Positions 9,669 through 19,296 of a stretch of DNA of 64,000 nt are shown piece by piece (position 1 is the stretch's first letter; the number at the start of each line of letters is the position of its first letter). Made by a program: the position numbers and the translations under genes. Origin of the DNA: Deltaproteobacteria bacterium (GTDB lineage Bacteria > Myxococcota > Myxococcia > Myxococcales > 40CM-4-68-19); contig VBKI01000048.1 in the NCBI GenBank assembly GCA_005879535.1, positions 44,290-108,289 of the forward strand. Direction: 5' to 3'. The notes beneath the pieces were generated by a model. That model saw nothing but the letters and a program-made list of their open reading frames with translations. It was not told where the DNA came from and did not search any database.

Positions 9669-10591
9669 GAGAGTCTCTCCACCGCGCGCAACCGCGCGCT
9701 GCGCGCCCGGGGATTCCCGGAGAGCTCCGCGTCGCCTGCCCGCACCGGCTTCTTCGTCAGCACTTTCCATTGCGCGGTGCGCCCGCAGGCGCAGACCGGG
9801 AGCTGCGGCGGGCAGATGCATCCCGTGGCCAGACGGGCGAAGCCGTGCTTCACCATCCGATCTTCGAGGGAGTGGAACGAGATCGCCGCCGCGCGGCCGC
9901 CCCGCGCGACCACCCGGGGAAGCTGCGCGAGCCAGTCGCCGAGCGCGCCCAGCTCGTCGTTCACGGCGATGCGCAGTGCCTGGAAGGTGCGCGTCGCCGG
10001 ATGGATGTCTCGCGGCCAGGCCTTGCGCGGAATCGCCGCCGCCACCACGTCAGCGAGCTGCCGCGTGTCCGCGATCCCGGACGCCTCCCACGCCTTCCGG
10101 ATGGCGCGCGCGATCCGCCGCGCGAAGCGCTCTTCGCCGAGGGAGTCGAGGATGCGCGCCAGCGCCTTCTCGTCCCACTCGTCGAGGCGTTCCCGCAGCG
10201 GCCGGCCCCGGGTCGGGTCCATGCGCATGTCGAGCGGCCCGCCGGCGCGAAACGAGAATCCGCGGCCGGGATCGTCGAGCTGCGGAGAGGAAACCCCGAG
10301 ATCCACCAGCGCGCCGTCGACCTCGGAGAAGCCGAGCTGATCGAGGACGGCGCGCGCGTCGCGGAAATTCCCGTGGGCGACGACGACGTCGCGGCCGGAC
10401 AGCCGGGCCCGCGCCGCCGCCAGCGCAGCCGGGTCCTGGTCGATGGCCACCACCCGCGCCCCGGCGTCCAGCAGCGCCTGCGCATGCCCTCCTCCGCCCA
10501 GGGTCCCGTCGAAGATGACGCGACCGGGCCCGGCGGCGAGCAGCGCGGCCACCTCGCTTTGGAGCACGGTCTGGTGGACGAAACCGATCAT
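9665..10591 (-). CDS. rsmH: RsmH (MraW), 16S rRNA m4C1402 methyltransferase
   Basis: SAM-dependent methyltransferase that methylates N4 of C1402 in 16S rRNA. The 308 residues start with [11 protein letters not shown] and contain the SAM loop [42 protein letters not shown], the DMRMDP motif, [13 protein letters not shown] and [12 protein letters not shown], all standard for Rsm[12 protein letters not shown] near the C-terminus is the usual Cys-rich element. The ATG overlaps the STAS gene stop by four bases. Confidence 0.97.
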   Translation of the reverse strand: MIGFVHQTVLQSEVAALLAAGPGRVIFDGTLGGGGHAQALLDAGARVVAIDQDPAALAAARARLSGRDVVVAHGNFRDARAVLDQLGFSEVDGALVDLGVSSPQLDDPGRGFSFRAGGPLDMRMDPTRGRPLRERLDEWDEKALARILDSLGEERFARRIARAIRKAWEASGIADTRQLADVVAAAIPRKAWPRDIHPATRTFQALRIAVNDELGALGDWLAQLPRVVARGGRAAAISFHSLEDRMVKHGFARLATGCICPPQLPVCACGRTAQWKVLTKKPVRAGDAELSGNPRARSARLRAVERLS

Positions 10592-11007
10592 TTGCGCATC
10601 GCCCTCACTCGGGCCACCGGCGCGGCTACCGCCGAGGTGGCTTCTTCAACGCTGCGGAAGAGCGCCAGCTCCGCGCCGCCCGCGGCCTTGAGGATGTTGC
10701 AGACGTAAGGGTTGCGCGCGGCGATCAGCAGATCGCCTCCGCGGGCGAGCAACTCGCGCCGGCGTGCGACGATCTCCGTGACGCCGGCGTAGTCGACGTG
10801 TGTGACCTCGCGCAGATCGAGCACGATCCTCCCCGCTTCCGCCGCTGCGCGGCCGACGGAGTAGTCGATCGCCCAGAACGCCTCCCGATCCACCTCGCCG
10901 CGCACCGCAACGGTCGCGACGCTGTCCTCCCAGCGCGCCGGCAAGCGGGGCCCCACCGGAGGCTTCAGCGCCAGCACCGCACCGTTTCGCGAAGACTTTT
11001 CCGCCAT
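10588..11007 (-). CDS. STAS-domain protein inside the dcw cluster
   Basis: A 139-residue protein with a STAS (anti-sigma-factor-antagonist) fold signature: [20 protein letters not shown], then [20 protein letters not shown] and [10 protein letters not shown]...[19 protein letters not shown]. In SpoIIAA-type proteins the strand is followed by D-S/T-S-G, where the second Ser or Thr is phosphorylated. Here it reads D-Y-A-G, so this switch site is absent. A strong AAGGAG precedes the ATG at 11005-11007. The gene sits between mraZ and rsmH and overlaps rsmH by four bases, so it is transcribed and probably translated with the division genes. Partner and role are unknown. Confidence 0.85.
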   Translation of the reverse strand: MAEKSSRNGAVLALKPPVGPRLPARWEDSVATVAVRGEVDREAFWAIDYSVGRAAAEAGRIVLDLREVTHVDYAGVTEIVARRRELLARGGDLLIAARNPYVCNILKAAGGAELALFRSVEEATSAVAAPVARVRAMRK

Positions 11008-11020
11008 CGTCGATCTCTCC

Positions 11021-11470
11021 TTAGAGAAGCTCGCTCAGCCGCCTGGCCAGGTCCTGCGGTGTCTCCTGCGCCCGCGCCGCCTTCTGCACCTCGGCCCATC
11101 GCTGCGGGGTCCAGATCTCGATTCGCTCCACGGTGCCCGCCCAGGTGATTTCCTCGACCAGGCCCACGTGCTCGCGCAGACTGGGCGGGATGAGGATGCG
11201 GCCGAGCTTGTCCACCGGGCATTCCTGGGCGGGGGCGATGAATGCGCGGGAGAGCAGCCGGATGTCGCGGTCGAACATCGACTTCGCGGCCACCTTCTCC
11301 GCGAGGCGCTGCCAGGCCGAAGGCGCGAAGGCGACGAGGCAGGGATCGATCAGGTCCGGCGTGATGAAGAGCTTGTCCGCTCCTTGCGCCAACAGCAGCT
11401 CGCGAAATCGCGCGGGGAGGCTCGTGCGCCCCTTGGCGTCGATCGAGTGCTGGAAGACGCCGGAAAACAT
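11021..11470 (-). CDS. mraZ: MraZ, transcriptional regulator of the dcw cluster
   Basis: MraZ is a ring-forming DNA-binding protein that in E. coli represses its own dcw promoter. The 149 residues carry the two tandem SpoVT/AbrB-like motifs of the family: DAKGRTSLPARFRE near residue 12 and DKLGRILIPPSLREH near residue 87. It starts with MFSGVFQHSID, the usual MraZ beginning. It is the first gene of the cluster, and its candidate operator lies just upstream at 11502-11525. Confidence 0.96.
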   Translation of the reverse strand: MFSGVFQHSIDAKGRTSLPARFRELLLAQGADKLFITPDLIDPCLVAFAPSAWQRLAEKVAAKSMFDRDIRLLSRAFIAPAQECPVDKLGRILIPPSLREHVGLVEEITWAGTVERIEIWTPQRWAEVQKAARAQETPQDLARRLSELL

Positions 11471-11501
11471 GCAGAGCGATCCCCTTCATGGGAGCAGCAT
11501 T

Positions 11502-11525
11502 CCACTTCATGCCACTCCGATCCAC
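11502..11525 (-). promoter_or_regulatory. Candidate MraZ operator: three GTGG repeats at 10-base spacing
   Basis: On the minus strand the leader reads GTGGATCGGA, GTGGCATGAA, GTGGAAT: three GTGG boxes each starting exactly ten bases apart. Published MraZ sites are three or more GTGGG-type boxes separated by five bases, that is the same 10-base period. The array begins about 30 bases upstream of the mraZ start codon, just after the predicted transcription start, a position suited to autorepression. Confidence 0.8.
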
Positions 11526-11532
11526 CGGACGC

Positions 11533-11561
11533 AGACTCGGACAGGCGCGGCGGGCTGTCAA
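11533..11561 (-). promoter_or_regulatory. Candidate sigma-70 promoter of the dcw cluster
   Basis: A perfect -35 TTGACA (11556-11561 on the complement) is followed after 17 bases by GAGTCT (11533-11538). That -10 is poor but keeps the two most conserved bases, A2 and T6. Transcription would start near 11526, at the edge of the GTGG repeats, so MraZ bound there could block it. Confidence 0.5.
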
Positions 11562-11666
11562 GCAACCTCCCCCTGAACAAAAAAGCAGCCAGATTGCTAG
11601 TGGATCGGCCGTCTCCTACACGCTGTGTCTAGCGTAGGCGACGCCGGATTCTGTAATGCAATGTGG

Positions 11667-11705
11667 GAGTCATCCCCGATGGTCCTCCATTCTCGAGGAC
11701 GACTC
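11667..11705 (-). terminator. Possible transcription-ending hairpin after the acetamidase gene
   Basis: Just downstream of the 11717-12766 gene the minus strand folds as GAGTC-GTCCTC-loop-GAGGAC-...-GACTC: an inner six-base stem and an outer five-base stem with unequal loops. There is no run of T after it, so a classical Rho-independent terminator is not shown. The rest of the 246-base gap up to mraZ holds the mraZ promoter and operator and nothing else I recognise. Confidence 0.25.
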
Positions 11706-11716
11706 GGGAAACTGGT

Positions 11717-12766
11717 TCAGCGTCGTGCAGCGGCCGCGGTAAAGGTCGATTTCGGGACCATGCAGTGGACGCCCTTGCGGACGTCCACGACCTGGCTGAT
11801 GCGGCAGTCGGCGACGAGCGAGGCCAGCGAGTAGGCCTCGTAGCGGTCGAGGCCCTTGGTGGCGAGGAAGTCCACCGTCTCGTTCAGCGCGTTGAGGAAC
11901 GCCTTCTGCAGATCCTCGTCGAAGCCCACCTGGATCCAGTGCGTCTTCGTCTCGATGCGCGGCCAGGTGAGCTTCATGTCCTTGCGCACGATCGGCTGCA
12001 GCCGGATCTCCTGGTACGAGCACTCCAGGGCGGTGAGGTTGACCTCGCCGTTCCCCTGCGCGCAGTGCGAGTCGCCGGTCCAGATCAGTCCCCCCTTGAG
12101 GAACACCGGAATGTAGATGGTGCTCCCTTCGGTGAGCTCGTTGATGTCCATGTTGGAGCCGTTCTTCCACGGGCGCAGGGTGCTCACCGGCGCCATCGGT
12201 TCCTTCGCCCCGCCCTTGCGCGGCGAGGGATCGTCCGGATCGATCCCGACGGCCAGCGTTCCGGGAAATGGCCGCAGAGGAATGTCGATGCCCGGCTTGA
12301 AGCGCACCGTCTTCGCCTTGGGATCGATGTCAAAGTACTTCACGTATCCTTCGGGGAAGTCCTTGGCCAGCGCGCCGATGGTGGGGAAATCCTTGCCGGG
12401 CAGGTTGAAGTTGAACCCGACCTTCTTGGGCACGATTTTCAGGATCCGGATCTCCAGCACGTCGCCGGGCTCCGCGCCCTCGACGTAGATCGGCCCGGTG
12501 ATCGAGTGCGGCCCGCCGCCCGGGTTGGCCTTGCGCAGCTCGACGATCTTCTCCATCGAGACGCCCTTGGTGATCTGGTCCCGAGAGTGAAGCAGCGTTT
12601 CGATGGAGACCGTGTCGCCTGACGCGATGGTGAGCTTGGGCGGCTCCTTCGGATCCAGCCAGCCCCACTGCACCGACTCTGGCGTGGCCTTGAGGACGTG
12701 ATGCTTGCCGGCGGCGACGGCGCCGGCGGCGGACAGCGCGACGACGGCGAAGAAGAACGAGCGCAT
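11717..12766 (-). CDS. Exported acetamidase/formamidase-family protein
   Basis: A 349-residue member of the FmdA/AmdA amidase family, whose known members hydrolyse formamide or acetamide to the acid and ammonia. Family features seen are PGGGPHSITGPIYVEGAEPGDVLEI, the GDSHCAQGNGEVNLTALEC motif near residue 240 and the C-terminal KGVHCMVPKS. Unlike the usual cytosolic enzymes it begins with a clear signal peptide (MRSFFFAVVALSAAGAVAAG), so it should act in the periplasm or outside. A strong GGGGGAGG precedes the ATG at 12764-12766. The substrate is unproven. Confidence 0.82.
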   Translation of the reverse strand: MRSFFFAVVALSAAGAVAAGKHHVLKATPESVQWGWLDPKEPPKLTIASGDTVSIETLLHSRDQITKGVSMEKIVELRKANPGGGPHSITGPIYVEGAEPGDVLEIRILKIVPKKVGFNFNLPGKDFPTIGALAKDFPEGYVKYFDIDPKAKTVRFKPGIDIPLRPFPGTLAVGIDPDDPSPRKGGAKEPMAPVSTLRPWKNGSNMDINELTEGSTIYIPVFLKGGLIWTGDSHCAQGNGEVNLTALECSYQEIRLQPIVRKDMKLTWPRIETKTHWIQVGFDEDLQKAFLNALNETVDFLATKGLDRYEAYSLASLVADCRISQVVDVRKGVHCMVPKSTFTAAAARR

Positions 12767-12804
12767 GAAACCTCCCCCACGCCCGGATACGGGCATCGCG
12801 CACC

Positions 12805-14535
12805 TTAGCGCTCGGCGCTTTGCTCCTTCAAGACGGCCTCGACCACCGTGCGCGCGATGTGGTGGTACCCGGCGCGGGCGTCGTCGTAGATCCGGCTCGC
12901 AGCCGCCGGGTCGCGACGCGCCAGCTCCGTATAGATCGGCCTCAGGTAGCGCATCCTTCCGGTCTCCAGCAGGACGCGGCGCGCGCCGTCCACTCCCTCC
13001 GGCATTCCGGCGCGAAGCTGCAAGAGCACGAAAGTGTGCCGCAGCTCGAGACTCTTGCGGCGGGAGAGATCCCAGCGGGAATCCAGCTCGCGAAGCTTCG
13101 TCACGTCGGGTGCGGTCGCCTGCAGCACGACGAGGAGCTCGGTCGGGTTGCGCGGCTCGGCTCCGCCGCTGCGCAGCGCTTCGAGGCGCGCGGATCGCGC
13201 CTGTGGCGCATCGCCGGGCAGCCCAGGTCGATCGATGAACTCCAGCGCGCCGGCGCGCGCGGCGAGACCGGGAAGCTGCGTCTCGAGGAACTGGAGGAAG
13301 TCGTCGGTGGTAATGCTCTGGAAGCGGAACTTTCCGAGGTACGCCCGCAAGAAGCGGTCCCACGCCGGCCGCCCGGCGACCTCCTCCAGCTTGCGCAGAA
13401 GCAGGTAGCCCTTTTCGTACGGAACACTGGAGTACGCCTCGTCCGGATCGACACCTTCCAGATCCGTGCGTAGCCGCGTCAGCTCCGGCCGCGCCGCGAA
13501 TCGGTCGAGGGCCGTCTGCAGATCGTGGCGTCCGCTCGCCGCGTGGAGCTCCGCCACGTCGCGCCCGTAGAGCGCTTCCAGGATCCGCCGCTCCGCGTAG
13601 ACGGTGAAGCCTTCGTTGAGCCAGAAGTCGTTCGCGCTCGCGTTGGTGACGAGATTGCCCGTCCAGGCATGGGCGAGCTCGTGGGCGATGACGCTCACGA
13701 GCGATCGATCGCCGGCGAGGACGGAGGGGGTCACGAACGTCAACCGCGGGTTCTCCATTCCGCCGTAGGGAAAGCTCGGCGGCATCACCAGCACGTCGTA
13801 GCGATCCCATTCGTACGGACCGAAGAGCTCTTCGCCGGCCCGGAGCATGCTCTCCGCCTCGGCGAATTCGTATGCCGCGGCATCCGCCAGCGGGCGCTCC
13901 GCCCAGACGGCGCAGCGCGGGGACAGCTCGCGCGGCGTCAGATCGCCCACCGCGAATGCGAGCAGGTACGGCGGGATCGGCTGTGGCATCTCGAAGACGT
14001 CCACCGCCTCCGTGTCTGACGAAGGTTCGCGCCCTTTCGAGGCCGCCGCCATCAGCGTCCGCAACTGCGACGGCACCGTGAACCGCGCGGAACCGACGGT
14101 GATCCGGATTCGCGGCGTGTCCTGCAGCGGCGCCAGCGAACGCGCGTGGATCGGCTGGCATTGGGAAAAGAGGAAGGACTGGCCGCCCGCGGTCTGCGCG
14201 GGCTCGAGCCATTGCAGCGCGCTGGCTGCGGGCGAGGTGCCGTACCGGATGCGCAGTCCGGCGGCGCCAGTCGGGAGCGTCACGCGCAGGCGCGATCCGA
14301 GGACCGGTTGCGCCGGCGCCAGCTCGTACGCAAGCGACGCGCCGGCGAGAGACGTCACCGCGTCGATGCGCAGGTCGCGGGTATCGAGATCGACCTTTCC
14401 GCCACCCGAGGCATGGAAATGGAGCGCGATCTCTCCTTCCAAGGTGCGCCTCGAGAAGTCGACGCGGAGCGCGAGATCTATGCTCCGGGTCCGAGGCTGG
14501 CCGACGTCGGCGTAGCTGTGCGGATCGAGGCGCAT
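12805..14535 (-). CDS. M1-family zinc aminopeptidase (leukotriene A4 hydrolase/aminopeptidase B type)
   Basis: A 576-residue zinc peptidase. The exopeptidase motif appears as GGMENPR (the G-x-M-E-N form with an extra G, as in leukotriene A4 hydrolase) and the zinc site as HELAHAW followed by LNEGFTVYAERR, giving the HEXXH-x18-E arrangement. The N-terminal beta domain (SIDLALRVDFSRRTLEGEIALHF) and a C-terminal helical repeat region (from about residue 430) also match the aminopeptidase B/LTA4H subgroup. No signal peptide is visible, so it is likely cytosolic and removes N-terminal residues from peptides. Start context is weak; ATG at 14533-14535 is the natural domain start. Confidence 0.9.
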   Translation of the reverse strand: MRLDPHSYADVGQPRTRSIDLALRVDFSRRTLEGEIALHFHASGGGKVDLDTRDLRIDAVTSLAGASLAYELAPAQPVLGSRLRVTLPTGAAGLRIRYGTSPAASALQWLEPAQTAGGQSFLFSQCQPIHARSLAPLQDTPRIRITVGSARFTVPSQLRTLMAAASKGREPSSDTEAVDVFEMPQPIPPYLLAFAVGDLTPRELSPRCAVWAERPLADAAAYEFAEAESMLRAGEELFGPYEWDRYDVLVMPPSFPYGGMENPRLTFVTPSVLAGDRSLVSVIAHELAHAWTGNLVTNASANDFWLNEGFTVYAERRILEALYGRDVAELHAASGRHDLQTALDRFAARPELTRLRTDLEGVDPDEAYSSVPYEKGYLLLRKLEEVAGRPAWDRFLRAYLGKFRFQSITTDDFLQFLETQLPGLAARAGALEFIDRPGLPGDAPQARSARLEALRSGGAEPRNPTELLVVLQATAPDVTKLRELDSRWDLSRRKSLELRHTFVLLQLRAGMPEGVDGARRVLLETGRMRYLRPIYTELARRDPAAASRIYDDARAGYHHIARTVVEAVLKEQSAER

Positions 14536-14554
14536 GCCGCGGGAGACTTAGCAT

Positions 14555-14568
14555 GCGCCTCGAGGCGC
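14555..14568. repeat. Perfect 14-base palindrome GCGCCTCGAGGCGC
   Basis: It lies between the stop of the small 14585-14827 gene and the start of the M1 peptidase, both on the minus strand. No T run follows on either strand, so it may be an mRNA hairpin or a protein site rather than a terminator. Confidence 0.5.
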
Positions 14569-14584
14569 CAAAATGCCGCCGCGA

Positions 14585-14827
14585 TTACTTCGGCATCGAG
14601 CCCGCGTCGGTGGTCGACGTGCTGCTCTTCTTCTTCTTCGCCTTCTTCTTGCTCTTCTTGCTGGTGCCGGACATGCCGGCATCCGCGCCGCCGCTCGCGC
14701 TGGCATTCGGGCCCATCCCGGCGTCGGTGCTGCCGCCGGTGGTGCTGGTGCCCGCCTGGGCAAACGCGCCCGCCGTGGCGAGCGCCGCGCTGGCCAGGAC
14801 CGCCAGGCTGGTCTTCCACATCTTCAT
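14585..14827 (-). CDS. Small exported Lys-rich, low-complexity protein
   Basis: An 80-residue protein with a convincing signal peptide (MKMWKTSLAVLASAALATAGAFAQA) and a good GGAGG seven bases before the ATG. The mature part is about 56 residues: a Ser/Thr/Gly/Ala segment, a block of eleven residues that are nearly all lysine (about 57-67), then a Ser/Thr tail. No Cys and no known domain. Similar tiny Ser/Lys-rich exported proteins are frequent in deltaproteobacteria, but I do not know a function. Basic charge suggests binding to nucleic acid or a polyanionic surface (inference). Confidence 0.72.
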   Translation of the reverse strand: MKMWKTSLAVLASAALATAGAFAQAGTSTTGGSTDAGMGPNASASGGADAGMSGTSKKSKKKAKKKKSSTSTTDAGSMPK

Positions 14828-14949
14828 TTGTCTACCTCCGCAGTGCCGCGGCGAGATAGCCGCGCCGACGCGTTAACACTGCGGACCCGAACGCGCAATT
14901 CCGTAGGTGCTCGTGGCTGTCGGTTTGCGGGCTGCTGGGCGGGCGCCGG

Positions 14950-15858
14950 TCAGGCGCGCCGGCGGGCGTCGGCGAGCCAGTGGATCAGGCGGATCACTTC
15001 ACCCGTGTCCGCGACTTGCCAGCGCGCGTTGGTCCCGGTGCGCGGGGGAGGACCGACGTGTACGGTGATCGAGCTGCGCCGATTGAGAACTGCGAACGCC
15101 TCTTCGTCGGCCTCGCCGGCGCCGACGTAGACCGGAAGCGCGCCGCGCATGCCGGCGAGCAGACCGAGGACGGCGCGCCACATCGAGGCTCCTTCCGGGA
15201 CCGCTTCGATCGAATCGTCGGCGTGATGCAGGAAGAGACCCTCCGCCGAGACGAGCTTGCCGAACTCCTCGGTGGCAGCGACGCGAACCTGCGGTTCCGC
15301 ATGCCTGACGTGGAGCGCGAGACACCAGATCCGATCCTCGACGACAACGCCCGCCGTCTGCAGCGCGGGCACGCGCGAACAGGCGCGCCGCAGCTTCTGC
15401 ACGGCCGTCTCGGCGCGCTCGAGATCCGGTTCGGTCACCATTCGCAGGCCACAAGCCTGCACGTCGGTGCCGTGGACGCCGACGTAGGCAAGGCGATGCA
15501 GCCGCAGCCGGCGCTGGAGCGTCTCCACCTTGCGCGCGGAGAGCACCGCGCCGCGCGTGTTGGTCGCCGCGCAGAGCCGGATCAGCGCCGCGCGCGCGGC
15601 TGGACTCGTCCTCAGGTGCCCGTGCGAGGCTCGTTGCGACAGCGCCGTATCGAAGGAGAAGAACCCGTAGAGCGCGTCGGCTTCGGCTACCCGCTCACGC
15701 AGATTGTCCGCTTCCGACCAGAGTAGCCGGACCGCTCCAGTTCGTCCCAGCTCCGAGTTCCGCACACCGCCCCCCTCGCCCGAATCAGCCCCGGCGCGAA
15801 AACTGTGCATGGGTAGGTGGAGATGGGAGCCTTCGCGCGCTTTCGCGCGACGGAGCAT
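14950..15858 (-). CDS. Degenerate trehalose-6-phosphate phosphatase-like (HAD fold) protein
   Basis: The layout matches OtsB-type phosphatases: ALYGFFSFDTALS where family members have F-L-D-Y-D-G-T-L, then GAVLSARKVETLQRRL (S-G-R region), AYVGVHGTDV (N-H-G region), GVVVEDRIWCLALHVR, and VYVGAGEADEEAF in place of G-D-D-x-T-D-E-D-A-F. The nucleophilic Asp of DxDGT reads Ser and the GDD metal ligands read GAG, so catalysis is very unlikely. The ATG at 15856-15858 has no clear ribosome site. A GTG at 15763-15765 preceded by GAGGGG would give 271 residues and may be the true start. Possible role as regulator or scaffold is inference. Confidence 0.7.
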   Translation of the reverse strand: MLRRAKAREGSHLHLPMHSFRAGADSGEGGGVRNSELGRTGAVRLLWSEADNLRERVAEADALYGFFSFDTALSQRASHGHLRTSPAARAALIRLCAATNTRGAVLSARKVETLQRRLRLHRLAYVGVHGTDVQACGLRMVTEPDLERAETAVQKLRRACSRVPALQTAGVVVEDRIWCLALHVRHAEPQVRVAATEEFGKLVSAEGLFLHHADDSIEAVPEGASMWRAVLGLLAGMRGALPVYVGAGEADEEAFAVLNRRSSITVHVGPPPRTGTNARWQVADTGEVIRLIHWLADARRRA

Positions 15859-15876
15859 GCACGAAACCGCACAGCC

Positions 15877-17655
<1,779 letters not shown>

Positions 17656-17815
17656 GGGACCCCTCCCCTGACGCGGTGCGGCGCCTACATGCTTGCGATG
17701 ACGCCCCGCGCAATAGAATTGTACATCCAGCTGCCGGAGCGCAAGGGGGCGTGCGTGCGCAAGGACCACCGCCCGCCTTGCGCAGTGCGCTGCCGTGCGG
17801 TAGCGAGGACCGGAG

Positions 17816-18766
17816 ATGGCCACCAAGAGCCAGGAGCCGGTGATCGGCGACGGAAGCCTGCACATCGGCGATCGCGTCGTGTACCCGAACCAGGGGATCT
17901 GCCGGATCACGGGCGTGGAGACCAAGCACATCGCCGGGCAGAACTGGGAGGTCGTCACCCTCTCGCGCGAGGAGGACGGCGCGACGGTGATGGTCCCCAA
18001 GGCGAAAGTGATGGGGATCGGGCTGCGCAAGGTGGCGGACGTCGCCGCCATCGATCGCGTCTTCGACGAGCTGTCGACGCCGAACCTCGATCCGCAGCTC
18101 GACTGGAAGGTGCGACATCGCGAAAACGCCGACCGGATGACCGGGGGCGGCCTCTTCGGGACGGTGGAGGTGCTGAAGGGATTGCACGCGCTCTCGCGGG
18201 TGCGGCCGCTGCCGCAAAAGGAGCGCGAGCTGTACGACAACGCGCGCCATCTGCTGGTCGGAGAGATCGCGGCCGCGATGAACATTCCGCTCCACGTGGC
18301 CGAGGACAACCTCGACTATGCGCTCTGGCCGCCGGAAGGGATGACGCGCAAGGGGAAGGCGCTCCCGCCGGCGACGCTCGGCCCGCCCTCGCCTGCGCGC
18401 GCTGCCGTCGACGATCTCGGATTCGACGACGAGGAGACGGGGGCGGAGGAGACGACCACCGCCGCCGCGCCTGCCGCCCAGGAGAGCGACGACGACGAGG
18501 AGGAGAAAGAGGCCGCCGTTCCTGCCGCCGCGAAGAAAACGGCGGCGGAGAAGCCGAAGGCGGCGCACAAGCCGGAGCACGCGCCGCCAAGGCGGGAGAA
18601 GCCGGCGCCCGCCGCGGCGAAGAAGGCCAAGACTGCGCACGCTCCCGCCAAGAAGCCTGCCGCGGCGAAGAAGGCGGCGGCGAGGAAACCCGCTCCCAAG
18701 ACCCCTGCCCGAAAGCCAGCGGCGAAGAGGCCGGTCGCCAAGGCCAAAGCGAAAGCGAAGCGATGA
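17816..18766 (+). CDS. carD: CarD-type transcription factor with acidic region and histone-H1-like basic tail
   Basis: A 316-residue protein. Residues 14-170 form the CarD_CdnL domain: HIGDRVVYPNQGICRITGVE (RNA-polymerase-binding part) and the helical half with KERELYDNARHLLVGEIAAAM. Residues 199-231 are strongly acidic (DDDEEEKE). Residues 239-316 are Lys/Ala/Pro repeats (AAAKKA, RKPAPK, AKRPVAKAKAKAK) like the tail of histone H1. Myxococcus CarD is the same length but has HMGA AT-hooks (RGRP), which are absent here. Myxococcus CarD controls light-induced carotenogenesis and development with CarG. A GAGGACCGGAG precedes the ATG, and carG overlaps the stop by four bases. Confidence 0.92.
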   Translation: MATKSQEPVIGDGSLHIGDRVVYPNQGICRITGVETKHIAGQNWEVVTLSREEDGATVMVPKAKVMGIGLRKVADVAAIDRVFDELSTPNLDPQLDWKVRHRENADRMTGGGLFGTVEVLKGLHALSRVRPLPQKERELYDNARHLLVGEIAAAMNIPLHVAEDNLDYALWPPEGMTRKGKALPPATLGPPSPARAAVDDLGFDDEETGAEETTTAAAPAAQESDDDEEEKEAAVPAAAKKTAAEKPKAAHKPEHAPPRREKPAPAAAKKAKTAHAPAKKPAAAKKAAARKPAPKTPARKPAAKRPVAKAKAKAKR

Positions 18767-19296
18767 TCCGGATCGTCACCCTCTCCGAGTTTCCGCCCGA
18801 CGTGATCGACTTCGTCACCCGGCGCCTCCACGCAGCCTACGGAATGGGATGCGAGCTGGAAGGCGAAGGCGAGATCCCCAACGCCGCGATGGACGACGAG
18901 CAGTCCGCCTACGACGCCGTCAAGGCGGTGGACGACATGGACGACGACGTCGCGCTCTATGCCGACGACAAGATCCTCTATCTCACCGCCGAGCCGCTGA
19001 CGGCTCCGGCGGGTCCGATGGGCCGCGGGCCCGTGGACGGGTACGCGCAGTACGGCGGCGGCAAGGCAATCGCCACCGCGCACGGCATCTCCGACAGGGG
19101 CGTGCCGCTGGAGATCGGCCTCGCGAAGCGGGCCGCGCACTACGTCGGACACCTCTGGGACCTGCACCACTGCTTCGACCCGCGCTGCGCGATGCATCCT
19201 GGCTGGTCTCCCGGTTTCGCCGCTTACCCGGAAGTCGCGCTCTGTCTCTTCGACCGCGAGAAGAGCGAGCGGAAGATCAAGCTTGGGTCTACCTGA
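18763..19296 (+). CDS. carG: CarG, zinc-binding partner of CarD (archaemetzincin-like, inactive)
   Basis: A 177-residue protein overlapping carD by ATGA. Residues 126-145 read HYVGHLWDLHHCFDPRCAMH. This aligns with the archaemetzincin motif H-E-x2-H-x5-H-C-x4-C-x-M: the three zinc histidines (126, 130, 136) and two cysteines (137, 142) are present, but the catalytic Glu is Tyr127. The usual distal C-x2-C is reduced to Cys161 followed by Asp164. Known Myxococcus CarG is likewise a non-proteolytic zinc protein that binds the N-terminal domain of CarD. Size, position and motif make the assignment secure in kind, though Tyr at the Glu position is notable. Confidence 0.88.
   Translation: MIRIVTLSEFPPDVIDFVTRRLHAAYGMGCELEGEGEIPNAAMDDEQSAYDAVKAVDDMDDDVALYADDKILYLTAEPLTAPAGPMGRGPVDGYAQYGGGKAIATAHGISDRGVPLEIGLAKRAAHYVGHLWDLHHCFDPRCAMHPGWSPGFAAYPEVALCLFDREKSERKIKLGST

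Noticed and set aside
14555..14568. Rho-independent terminator at the perfect palindrome
   Set aside because: No T run follows on either strand, so I list it only as a palindrome.
14553..14876. Plus-strand frame with a strongly hydrophobic stretch (Leu/Phe run)
   Set aside because: The Leu/Phe run is the exact antisense of the lysine block in the exported 80-residue protein, which has a signal peptide and a good ribosome site on the other strand.
17693..17719. TTGCGA-15-TAGAAT as a carD promoter
   Set aside because: The -10 is good, but 15 bases is too short a spacer and the -35 is weak. Another promoter may lie in the 160-base gap; I cannot choose one.
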